Assembly (NCBI GenBank): GCA_000435615.1
Contig: FR881927.1
Span: 1,580-12,912 of the forward strand
DNA from: Firmicutes bacterium CAG:238
GTDB lineage: Bacteria > Bacillota > Clostridia > Peptostreptococcales > Anaerovoracaceae
DNA length: 11,333 bases
Reading direction: 5' to 3'
This document shows, piece by piece, positions 1 to 6,236 of the stretch (within the stretch, counting starts at the first letter, position 1; each line of letters starts with the position of its first letter). Position numbers and translations under genes: made by a program. Below the pieces are notes generated by a model that worked only from the letters and a program-made list of their open reading frames with translations, ran no database searches and was not told the DNA's origin.

Positions 1-324
1 TATGTTTCGACCGACGACTGCGAGAAGGTCAGCCGGTTCCTCAGTGCGGAACTCGACAGAATCGACCCGATTGAACAGAATTACTATCTGGAAGTTTCCT
101 CACCGGGAATGGACAGAGCACTGCTTAGAGATAAGGACTTTGTGCGTTTTGCGGGCGAGATCGTAGATGTCAGCCTGTATAAGGCAGTCGACGGGCGTAA
201 GGCATACCAGGGCAGGCTCGTCGGCATCGAAGACGGAAAAATCATCCTTACGGATGAACAGGATAACAGAATTGAATTTCCAAGAGAGCAGGTTGCAAAG
301 ACGAAACTTGCCGTAATATTCTAA
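1..324 (+). CDS. rimP: Ribosome maturation factor RimP (5' truncated by window edge)
   Basis: Reading frame 1 is open from the first base to the TAA at 322-324, giving the last 107 residues of RimP. The full protein is usually about 150 residues, so roughly the N-terminal third lies outside the window. The diagnostic segment YYLEVSSPGMDRAL (matching the family's LEVSSPGLDRPL) ends the N-terminal domain. It is followed by the C-terminal SH3-like domain, with GRLVGIEDGKIIL and a positively charged end. RimP binds the 30S subunit and helps assemble its head during maturation in the cytoplasm. The ATG at 109 falls inside the conserved motif and is not the start. The gene lies immediately upstream of nusA, its usual place in the operon, and its stop codon overlaps the nusA ribosome binding site. 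Identification is firm from motif and context. Confidence 0.95.
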   Translation, partial: YVSTDDCEKVSRFLSAELDRIDPIEQNYYLEVSSPGMDRALLRDKDFVRFAGEIVDVSLYKAVDGRKAYQGRLVGIEDGKIILTDEQDNRIEFPREQVAKTKLAVIF

Positions 325-340
325 GGAGGTAATATAGGAA

Positions 341-1480
341 ATGAATAAGGAATTTATACGGGCTATCGAGGATTTGGAGAAAGAAAAGCACATATCCAAA
401 GAGATTCTGCTTGAAGCCATCGAATCCGCACTCGTGTCCGCATACAAGAAAAACTACGGAACATCACAGAATGTGCGCGTTGACATCAACGAAGAAACCG
501 GAGACATTAACGTTTATATGAGAATGGATGTTGTGTCAGATGAAGATTTTGAAGATGACCTGACTCAGATTACTTTGGAAGAGGCAATGGAAATCGACCC
601 GAGATACGAAGTCGGCGATGTGGTGGAATATCAGGTTACTCCGAGGGATTTCGGCAGAATTGCGGCGCAGACTGCTAAGCAGGTTGTCGTTCAGAGAATC
701 AGAGAAGCAGAGCGCGGAATGGTTTTTGACAACTTCATCACGCGTCAGGGCGAAATCGTGACGGGAACCGTACAGAGAGTCAGCAATGATACTTTGTTCA
801 TAAATGTAGGAAATACGGAAGGAATCCTTTCGCCGAACGAACAGGTGCCGGGCGAACATTACAATATCAATGACAGACTCAAAGTTTACATCATGGATGT
901 AAGAAAGAGCAACAAAGGACCTCAGGTTTTCCTTTCCAGATCGCATCCTGGTCTTGTGAAGAGGCTCTTCGAACTGGAAGTTCCGGAAATTGAGGACGGA
1001 ACAGTGGAAATTAAGGGAATCGCAAGAGAAGCAGGCTCCAGAACCAAGATGGCGGTTTACACGCAGTTCGAAAATGTGGATCCGGTTGGAGCATGTGTAG
1101 GTACGAGAGGAAACCGCGTACAAGCGATTGTGGATGAACTCCACGGAGAAAAAATCGACATCATTACATGGAGCGAAGATCCGGAAGTATTGATTGCAAA
1201 TGTGCTCAGCCCATCAAAGGTTGAAAAAGTAATCATCCCGAATCCGGAAGAAAAATCGGCAATTGTCGTAGTTCCGGATTATCAGCTTTCACTGGCAATC
1301 GGTAAGGAAGGTCAAAATGTAAGACTGGCGGCAAGAGTGAGCGGATGGAAGATTGACATCAAGAGCCACAGCCAGTACGAGGCTTCCGAACCGGAAGAAG
1401 CAGGCTTTATCGAAGTTGATGAAGAACCGGAATTTATTGAAGTCAGCGAAGAACCGGAACTCACTGAAATGGAGGATTAA
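341..1480 (+). CDS. nusA: Transcription termination/antitermination factor NusA
   Basis: This 379-residue protein binds RNA polymerase and nascent RNA to control pausing, intrinsic termination and antitermination. The layout is standard. The N-terminal polymerase-binding domain (about residues 1-130) starts MNKEFIRAIEDLEKEK. The S1 domain begins near GEIVTGTVQRV at residue 137. KH1 carries GTRG at 254-257 and KH2 carries GKEG at 321-324, followed by NVRLAARVSGWKIDI. The length is close to that of B. subtilis NusA, without the acidic-repeat (AR) domains of proteobacterial NusA. After KH2 comes a short, strongly acidic tail (about residues 346-379) containing a nearly exact 9-residue duplication. 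The start is ATG 341, with AAGGAGGT at 323-330 and a 10-base spacer. It lies between rimP and ylxR as in most Bacillota. Identification is very secure; the role of the acidic tail is unknown. Confidence 0.98.
   Translation: MNKEFIRAIEDLEKEKHISKEILLEAIESALVSAYKKNYGTSQNVRVDINEETGDINVYMRMDVVSDEDFEDDLTQITLEEAMEIDPRYEVGDVVEYQVTPRDFGRIAAQTAKQVVVQRIREAERGMVFDNFITRQGEIVTGTVQRVSNDTLFINVGNTEGILSPNEQVPGEHYNINDRLKVYIMDVRKSNKGPQVFLSRSHPGLVKRLFELEVPEIEDGTVEIKGIAREAGSRTKMAVYTQFENVDPVGACVGTRGNRVQAIVDELHGEKIDIITWSEDPEVLIANVLSPSKVEKVIIPNPEEKSAIVVVPDYQLSLAIGKEGQNVRLAARVSGWKIDIKSHSQYEASEPEEAGFIEVDEEPEFIEVSEEPELTEMED
1406..1459 (+). repeat. 27-bp tandem duplication in the nusA C-terminal tail
   Basis: Two adjacent 27-base copies (1406-1432 and 1433-1459) encode FIEVDEEPE and FIEVSEEPE. 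They differ at five positions, three of them in the Asp-to-Ser codon. The duplication is in frame and lengthens the acidic tail after KH2 without touching the folded domains. Confidence 0.85.
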
Positions 1481-1481
1481 T

Positions 1482-1751
1482 TTGAAAGAAAGAAAGGTTC
1501 CCATGAGAACATGCGTGGGATGCACGGAATCAAAAGACAAAAATGATTTGATCAGAATCGCGATATACGAAGGAGAGATAACGGTCGATCCGACAGGCAG
1601 ATCCAAGGGACGCGGCATTTACATCTGTAAAAACAGCCCGGGGTGCTTTGACAAAGCCGTAAAGAGAAAGGCGTTTGAGCGTGCGCTCAAAAGACCGGTA
1701 ACAGACGATGAGAAAGAAAGGCTGAAAGGCGAGCTTGAGGCGGCAAAGTGA
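1482..1751 (+). CDS. rnpM: YlxR family RNA-binding protein (RnpM)
   Basis: This is an 89-residue YlxR-family protein; the B. subtilis homologue has been renamed RnpM because it binds the RNase P RNA and modulates RNase P. The family signature is clear: KVPMRTCVGCTESKDK near the N terminus, a GRSKGRGIYIC segment, and four cysteines (C11, C14, C49, C55) in the usual CxxC and CxnC positions. The frame stays open upstream to 1353 inside nusA, but the best start is TTG 1482. It has GGAGG at 1471-1475 with a 6-base spacer, gives the expected MKERKVPMR start, and lies 1 base past the nusA stop. The non-AUG start, with its ribosome binding site inside nusA, suggests coupled and rather low expression. 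It precedes ylxQ as expected. The family call is firm; the exact role here is inferred from the homologue. Confidence 0.93.
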   Translation: MKERKVPMRTCVGCTESKDKNDLIRIAIYEGEITVDPTGRSKGRGIYICKNSPGCFDKAVKRKAFERALKRPVTDDEKERLKGELEAAK

Positions 1752-2074
1752 GAAGCAAGGTTGAAAGCTACTTGGGCTTTGCGGCCAGAGCCAGGAGCCT
1801 TTCCACCGGATACAACACCTGTATCTTCATGATGGAAAAGCGAAAACTGAAACTTTTGATTCTGACCGAAGACCTTTCGGAAAATTCAAAGGAAAAAATG
1901 CTTCGGGCAGCAAAGCAGTACGAGGTACCGTGCCGCACATACGGAAAAATGGATGATTTGTCCCACATCACCGGGACGGAAGGCAAGGGAATATTCGGCC
2001 TTGCCGATAAGAATTTAGCAGATGCAATTGTAAGTGAGATTGATAGACAATCGTTAGAAGAGGAGGTGTTCTAA
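1748..2074 (+). CDS. ylxQ: YlxQ, L7Ae/L30e-family RNA-binding protein
   Basis: This 108-residue protein belongs to the ribosomal L7Ae/L30e/S12e/Gadd45 fold, whose members recognise kink-turn RNA. Visible family features are the N-terminal LGFAARARSLSTGYNT (compare LGLAxRAGKLxxG), the central LKLLILTEDLSENSKEKM strand-helix unit, the VPCRTYGKMDDLSHITG segment, and a hydrophobic end IFGLADKNLADAIV. The start is GTG 1748, which overlaps the ylxR stop as GTGA. TTGAGG at 1735-1740 sits 7 bases upstream, so translation is probably coupled to ylxR. The stop codon overlaps the infB ATG by one base (TAATG). Fold and family are secure; the cellular RNA target is not known from sequence. Confidence 0.93.
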   Translation: MRSKVESYLGFAARARSLSTGYNTCIFMMEKRKLKLLILTEDLSENSKEKMLRAAKQYEVPCRTYGKMDDLSHITGTEGKGIFGLADKNLADAIVSEIDRQSLEEEVF

Positions 2075-4746
2075 TGGCAAAAGAAAATAATGCACAGGAA
2101 ACCACAATTATCAAGGCAGCCCCGAAAAAGGCTGACGGCCAAAAAGACGAACAACCGAGAGGAACCGTAAAAGCGGCGAGCATGGCACAGGTAAGAACGC
2201 TTGGCGCAAACAAACACCCACAGACAAGACAGGCACAGCCGGACAGACCGCAGGCACGTCCGCCGATCGGAAAACCGGTTGCAAATAAAGAACTTGAGAA
2301 CAGAAGCCGTCCGCCGATCGGAAAGCCGATGGCAAAACCGATGGGCAAGCCGATGGCAAAAGCGGATGTACCGCAGACAGAAGTGCCGAAGACAGAAACT
2401 CCGGCGGCAGAAGCACCGAAGGCAGAAACTCCGAAAGTTGAAGTTCCGGTTACCGAAGTTCCGAAGACGGAAGCACCGAAGACAGAAACTCCGGCGGCAG
2501 CACCGAAAGCAGAAGCACAGAAGCCGACACGCGAAAAACGTGCACCGAGAGCCGAATCCGGAAGGGAAAACTCCGGAAGGGACAACAGCGGAAGAAACAG
2601 TGACAGAAAATCGGAAGGAAGGAACTTCAGAGACAGAAATGACCGCGATGGCAGACCGTCCGAAGGCGGAAGAAGTCCGCGCGATAGAAACGACAGAAAT
2701 GACCGCGGCGGCCAAGGCGGCGCAGGCAGAAACGACCGCGGCGGCAGAGGCGGCGACCGTCCGGCACTTTCCAAGATGGAAACGAAGCCGAACCAGAAGA
2801 ATACGGAAAAACGCGATCATCAGGAAAAGGAAAGAAATAAATTTGCGAAGCTCGAAAACGGCGGCAGCCAGGGCAAGAAGAACAAAGAAAGAATGCAGCA
2901 GCGTTCTCTTGAAAAACAGGCAAAACCGAAGAAACACAACAAACCAAAGCCTGTAGTTGAGGAGGAGGAAGACATTTTGGAAGAACTGCAGGCAGGAACA
3001 GTAGCCGTAACGGCACCAATCACGGTAGCAGGATTCTGCGAGCAGGTCGGCGTATCCACATCCACGGTAATCATGGCACTTATGAAAATGGGTATCATGG
3101 CAAACATCAACCAGAATATCGACGAAGACACCATTATGATTTTGGCGGATGACCTCGGAATCAGTGTTGTTGTAAGCAAAGTGGAAGAAGAAGAGGAAGA
3201 AGAAGGTCTGGAGCTTTTTGAAGATAAGGAAGAAGATCTGAAGCCGCGTGCACCGATTATCACGGTTATGGGCCATGTTGACCATGGTAAGACATCCTTG
3301 CTTGATGCCATCAGAAAGACAAATGTAACCGCCTCCGAATCAGGCGGAATCACGCAGCACATCGGTGCATCCGAAGTCATGATCAACGGACAGAAAATCG
3401 TGTTCCTCGATACGCCGGGTCACGAAGCCTTCACGGCAATGCGTGCCCGCGGAGCACATATTACAGATATTGCAGTACTCGTTGTTGCAGCAGACGACGG
3501 CGTTATGCCGCAGACCATCGAGTCCATCAGCCATGCGAAGGCGGCAGGCGTTCCGGTTATCGTAGCAATCAATAAGATCGATAAGCCGGGTGCAAACCCT
3601 GACAGAGTAAAACAGGAACTTACGGAGCACGGAATCCTTGTGGAAGACTGGGGCGGCGATGTTATTTCCGTACCGGTATCCGCAAAGACCGGCGAAGGCA
3701 TTGTAAACCTTCTCGAAATGATTCTGCTTCAGGCAGAAGTGCTTGAACTCAGAGCAAATCCGAACAGACTTGCGATGGGTTCGGTTATCGAAGCAAGACT
3801 GGATAAGAACAAAGGTCCGGTTGCGACCCTTCTTGTAACAAACGGAACGCTCAAGACAGGAATGAGCGTGGTAGCGGGAACCTGCGCCGGAAGAATCAGA
3901 CTTATGACGGATTTCAAGGGCAAAGAAATTAAGAAAGCAGGCCCTGCGACAGCGGTTGAAATCCTCGGTCTTTCCGATGTACCGGAAGCCGGCGATGAAT
4001 TCAATGCGGTTAAGCAGGATAAGATCGCGAAAGAAATCGCAGACAACCGTAAGCAGAAACTCAGAGAAGAAATTCTCGCAAGAAACGCAAGCACGACGCT
4101 GGAACAACTCTTCAGCCAGATTCAGGAAGGCGAGGTCAAGGACCTCAACCTCATCATCAAGGGCGATGTACAGGGCTCTATCGGTGCAATCGTTGCGTCT
4201 CTTGAGAAACTCAATAACGAAAATGTAAGAGTCAGAATCATTCATACCGGCGTTGGTACGGTTACGGAGTCCGATGTAATGCTTGCCGGAACGACAGGCT
4301 CCATCATCATCGGTTTCAACGTAAGACCGACGACTGCGGTTCAGACTTTTGCGGACAGAGAAAACATCCAGATCAGACTTTACAGAGTCATCTACGACAT
4401 CTTAAACGATGTGGAAGACGCGATGAAAGGTATGCTTGATCCTGAATTTAAGGAAGAAGTTCTGGGTAAAGTAGAAGTAAGAGAAACATTCAAAGTTCCG
4501 AATGTCGGCATCATCGCGGGTGCTTATGTTCAGGAAGGTAAGGTTATCCGAAATGCGGAAGTTCGTCTTGTGCGTGACGGCATCGTCATCCACGAAGGAA
4601 CGATTTCCTCACTCAAGAGATACAAGGACGACGCAAAGGAAGTCAACCAGGGCTATGAATGCGGTATCGGAATTGAAAACTACAACGACATCAAGGAAGG
4701 CGACATCATCGAATGCTTCCACATGGTTGAGGTAGAAAGGAAATAA
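2074..4746 (+). CDS. infB: Translation initiation factor IF-2
   Basis: This 890-residue GTPase brings fMet-tRNA to the 30S subunit and promotes subunit joining. About the first 300 residues are a long, low-complexity, charged extension with three parts: RPPIGKP/GKPMAK repeats (about 62-96), x-P-x-x-E pentapeptides (99-147), and an Arg/Gly/Asn/Asp-rich stretch (about 160-230). A Lys/Arg-rich linker and acidic EEEED follow. The conserved body begins with an IF2_N domain (about 310-370). The GTPase domain has G1 GHVDHGKT at 400-407, G2 GGITQHIGA, G3 DTPGHEAF at 446, G4 NKID at 500-503 and G5 SAK at 536-538. Domains II, III and the C-terminal fMet-tRNA-binding domain IV complete it. The start ATG 2074 follows AGGAGGTG at 2061-2068 and overlaps the ylxQ stop. 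The body is intact; the N-terminal region is unusually compositionally biased. Confidence 0.99.
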   Translation: MAKENNAQETTIIKAAPKKADGQKDEQPRGTVKAASMAQVRTLGANKHPQTRQAQPDRPQARPPIGKPVANKELENRSRPPIGKPMAKPMGKPMAKADVPQTEVPKTETPAAEAPKAETPKVEVPVTEVPKTEAPKTETPAAAPKAEAQKPTREKRAPRAESGRENSGRDNSGRNSDRKSEGRNFRDRNDRDGRPSEGGRSPRDRNDRNDRGGQGGAGRNDRGGRGGDRPALSKMETKPNQKNTEKRDHQEKERNKFAKLENGGSQGKKNKERMQQRSLEKQAKPKKHNKPKPVVEEEEDILEELQAGTVAVTAPITVAGFCEQVGVSTSTVIMALMKMGIMANINQNIDEDTIMILADDLGISVVVSKVEEEEEEEGLELFEDKEEDLKPRAPIITVMGHVDHGKTSLLDAIRKTNVTASESGGITQHIGASEVMINGQKIVFLDTPGHEAFTAMRARGAHITDIAVLVVAADDGVMPQTIESISHAKAAGVPVIVAINKIDKPGANPDRVKQELTEHGILVEDWGGDVISVPVSAKTGEGIVNLLEMILLQAEVLELRANPNRLAMGSVIEARLDKNKGPVATLLVTNGTLKTGMSVVAGTCAGRIRLMTDFKGKEIKKAGPATAVEILGLSDVPEAGDEFNAVKQDKIAKEIADNRKQKLREEILARNASTTLEQLFSQIQEGEVKDLNLIIKGDVQGSIGAIVASLEKLNNENVRVRIIHTGVGTVTESDVMLAGTTGSIIIGFNVRPTTAVQTFADRENIQIRLYRVIYDILNDVEDAMKGMLDPEFKEEVLGKVEVRETFKVPNVGIIAGAYVQEGKVIRNAEVRLVRDGIVIHEGTISSLKRYKDDAKEVNQGYECGIGIENYNDIKEGDIIECFHMVEVERK
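2368..2514 (+). repeat. Degenerate 15-bp tandem repeats encoding x-P-x-x-E pentapeptides in IF-2
   Basis: Residues 99-138 of IF-2 are eight consecutive pentapeptides of the form x-P-x-x-E (VPQTE, VPKTE, TPAAE, APKAE, TPKVE, VPVTE, VPKTE, APKTE), followed by TPAA and APKAE. The DNA repeats with a 15-base period built on ccgaagacagaa-type units. This explains why several other frames on both strands stay open here. The peptide is expected to be disordered and to have little secondary structure. Confidence 0.85.
2960..2979 (+). promoter_or_regulatory. Possible internal ribosome binding site and TTG start inside infB
   Basis: AGGAGG occurs twice in overlapping form at 2960-2968. It is followed after 8 bases by an in-frame TTG at 2977-2979 (codon 302), with an ATT just before it. 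Starting there would remove exactly the low-complexity extension and leave a 589-residue IF-2 that begins at the IF2_N domain. The pattern also arises simply because GAG GAG GAG encodes part of an acidic run, so this is a candidate only. Confidence 0.35.
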
Positions 4747-4748
4747 AA

Positions 4749-5177
4749 ATGGGCAAAGGCTACAGACAGGGCAGGCTCGGAGAGGAAATCCGCAGAATCA
4801 TCAGTGAGCTTTTGATCAGCGGAATTAAAGACCCGAGAGTTGCAGAGCATATGATCAGCATTTCCGGCGTTTCGGTGACGAGCGACGGAAGCTACGCGAC
4901 CTGTTATGTGTCAGTGCTGAATTTCAGCAAGGACGAGGAAGAAAAAAAGACCGAAGAAAACGACATTCTGGCGGGTCTTAACAGCGCAAAGGGTGTGATG
5001 AAGAAAGAAATTTCGCGTCAGGTGAAGGTTCGTCACATCCCGGAGCTGATTTTCAAAATCGACCACTCCATGGATTACGGCAGACACATAGAGGAGATTT
5101 TAGACACCATCGATTTTGACAGTTATCAAAAAGATGAGGAAGAAGCAGAAGATGCAGATGGAAAAGGCGAATTTTAA
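4749..5177 (+). CDS. rbfA: 30S ribosome-binding factor RbfA
   Basis: This 142-residue protein has the RbfA KH-like fold and acts in late 16S rRNA processing and cold-adapted 30S maturation. Family features are the N-terminal RLGEEIRRIISELL helix, the IKDPRV motif, the TSDGSYATCYVSVL strand, LNSAKGVMKKEIS, and the closing VRHIPELIFKIDHSMDYGRHIEEIL. After that comes an extra acidic tail of about 20 residues (DEEEAEDADGK), making the protein somewhat longer than the common 115-130. The start ATG 4749 lies 2 bases after the infB stop. AAGG at 4737-4740, within the end of infB, is the ribosome binding site. The last codons and the stop are part of a hairpin described separately. Identification is secure. 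Confidence 0.97.
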   Translation: MGKGYRQGRLGEEIRRIISELLISGIKDPRVAEHMISISGVSVTSDGSYATCYVSVLNFSKDEEEKKTEENDILAGLNSAKGVMKKEISRQVKVRHIPELIFKIDHSMDYGRHIEEILDTIDFDSYQKDEEEAEDADGKGEF

Positions 5178-5189
5178 GATTCGCCTTTT
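5162..5189 (+). terminator. Hairpin spanning the rbfA stop codon, possible weak intrinsic terminator or processing site
   Basis: AAAAGGCGAAT at 5162-5172 pairs perfectly with ATTCGCCTTTT at 5179-5189 (11 bp), leaving a 6-base loop that contains the rbfA TAA. The 3' arm ends in four Ts followed by GG, so the U-tract is short. On the minus strand the structure also ends in TTTT. Full termination would cut off nrnA, truB and ribF, so partial termination, RNA processing or 3'-end stabilisation is more likely. Confidence 0.5.
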
Positions 5190-5231
5190 GGCATAGTGCA
5201 GAAACAAAGACGAAAATAGAGGAAACAGAAG

Positions 5232-6236
5232 ATGAACAACACTTACAGGGAAATCGCGCAGGTTCTCGAAGGAGCGCAGACGATTCTGCTCTATCCGCAT
5301 GTCAGCGCAGACGGGGATGCACTCGGTTCGTGTGCGGCGCTTTGCAGAGCTCTTCGCATGAAAGGAAAGGAGGCTTTCATTCTCGTAGAGGAAGAACTGC
5401 CGCTGAATCTTGCTTTTTTGGACAAGGGATATTGTACGGAAGATACAAATGTCATTGAAAATGTTGACATTTCATTCTGCGTGGACTGCGGGGATGCAAC
5501 ACGCTTTCCGGGACGCACGGAGAAATTTGCGAAAGGAAAGACAAGCGTGTGCATCGACCACCATCACACTACAACGGAATTTTGCGACTACAATTATGTG
5601 GACCCGGATGCGGCGGCGACGGGCGAGCTTGTGTTTGACCTGCTGAAGGAAATGGAAATTCCGCAGGACATCGAAATCGGCGAGGCAATTTTTGCAGCAA
5701 TCACCACAGACACGGGAAACTTCCAGTATTCAAACACTACCAGAAGGTGTTTTGAAATCATGACGGAGCTTTTTGACTGGGGCGTAGACACGAACAAGGT
5801 CAGCGTTGAACTTTATGAGAACATCAGGCTGGAGCGAAAGATTATCGAGACGATGGCATTTTCGACCCTCAATCTTCTGGCAGACGGAAAAGCCGCAGTA
5901 GCATATGTGACACAGGAAATGCTGGAAAAGAGCGGCGCCCTTTCGGAGGAAACCGAGAATGTGATTCGCGAGCTTAGGAGCATCGCAGGCGTGGAATATG
6001 CAGCCTTTTTGAAAGAAAAAGGGCCGGAAACGGTGCGCCTCAGCCTCAGAGCAAAGACCCAAGGCGATGTTTCGGTAATTGCCGAAAAATTCGGCGGCGG
6101 CGGACATATAAAAGCCGCTGGTGCAACGCTTAATATGACGATAGAAGATGCTGTAAACGCTGTGTGTGCGGAACTCGAAAGAGCCGCTGGTGCAGAGCAC
6201 GACAGGATGGAGCAAGGCGAATCGGAGACGAAATGA
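5232..6236 (+). CDS. nrnA: DHH-family bifunctional oligoribonuclease/pAp phosphatase NrnA
   Basis: This 334-residue DHH/DHHA1 phosphoesterase matches the NrnA family, which degrades 2-5 nt RNA fragments and dephosphorylates 3'-phosphoadenosine 5'-phosphate using Mn2+. Metal-binding motifs are visible: HVSADGDALGS (H23, D27, D29), the acidic VDCGD segment near residue 80, and the DHH motif DHHHTT at 109-114. PDAAATGELVF and TTDTGNFQYSNTT follow. The C-terminal DHHA1 substrate-binding domain carries GGGGHIKAAG from residue 288. The start ATG 5232 has AGAGGA at 5218-5223, 8 bases upstream. The gene lies between rbfA and truB, an arrangement common in Clostridia, and its stop overlaps the truB start as ATGA. 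NrnA, rather than another DHH member such as RecJ or GdpP, is supported by length, the absence of extra domains, and context. Confidence 0.93.
   Translation: MNNTYREIAQVLEGAQTILLYPHVSADGDALGSCAALCRALRMKGKEAFILVEEELPLNLAFLDKGYCTEDTNVIENVDISFCVDCGDATRFPGRTEKFAKGKTSVCIDHHHTTTEFCDYNYVDPDAAATGELVFDLLKEMEIPQDIEIGEAIFAAITTDTGNFQYSNTTRRCFEIMTELFDWGVDTNKVSVELYENIRLERKIIETMAFSTLNLLADGKAAVAYVTQEMLEKSGALSEETENVIRELRSIAGVEYAAFLKEKGPETVRLSLRAKTQGDVSVIAEKFGGGGHIKAAGATLNMTIEDAVNAVCAELERAAGAEHDRMEQGESETK

Noticed and set aside
1353..1481. Upstream in-frame extension of ylxR starting at ATG 1353
   Set aside because: It would overlap nusA by about 130 bases and add a Lys/Arg/Asn-rich stretch unlike the family. 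TTG 1482 has a good ribosome binding site and gives the standard N terminus.
1968..3285. Long open frames on the minus strand and in another plus frame across the infB 5' part (251 to 404 codons)
   Set aside because: They follow from the 15-base repeats and skewed composition of the IF-2 extension. Their products are low-complexity, they lack ribosome binding sites, and they lie antisense to or out of frame with a certain gene.
5188..5217. Promoter-like TTGGCA and GAAAAT before nrnA
   Set aside because: The predicted start of transcription (about 5224) would fall after the nrnA ribosome binding site at 5218-5223, leaving it out of the message. The -10 match is also poor.
6113..6194. 13-base direct repeat AGCCGCTGGTGCA at 6113 and 6182 in nrnA
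   Set aside because: Both copies are coding (Ala/Gly-rich codons in different contexts), are 69 bases apart, and have no further similarity; probably coincidence.
6164..6232. Upstream in-frame start for truB
   Set aside because: The added residues do not resemble TruB. ATG 6233 overlaps the nrnA stop and has its own GGAG site.
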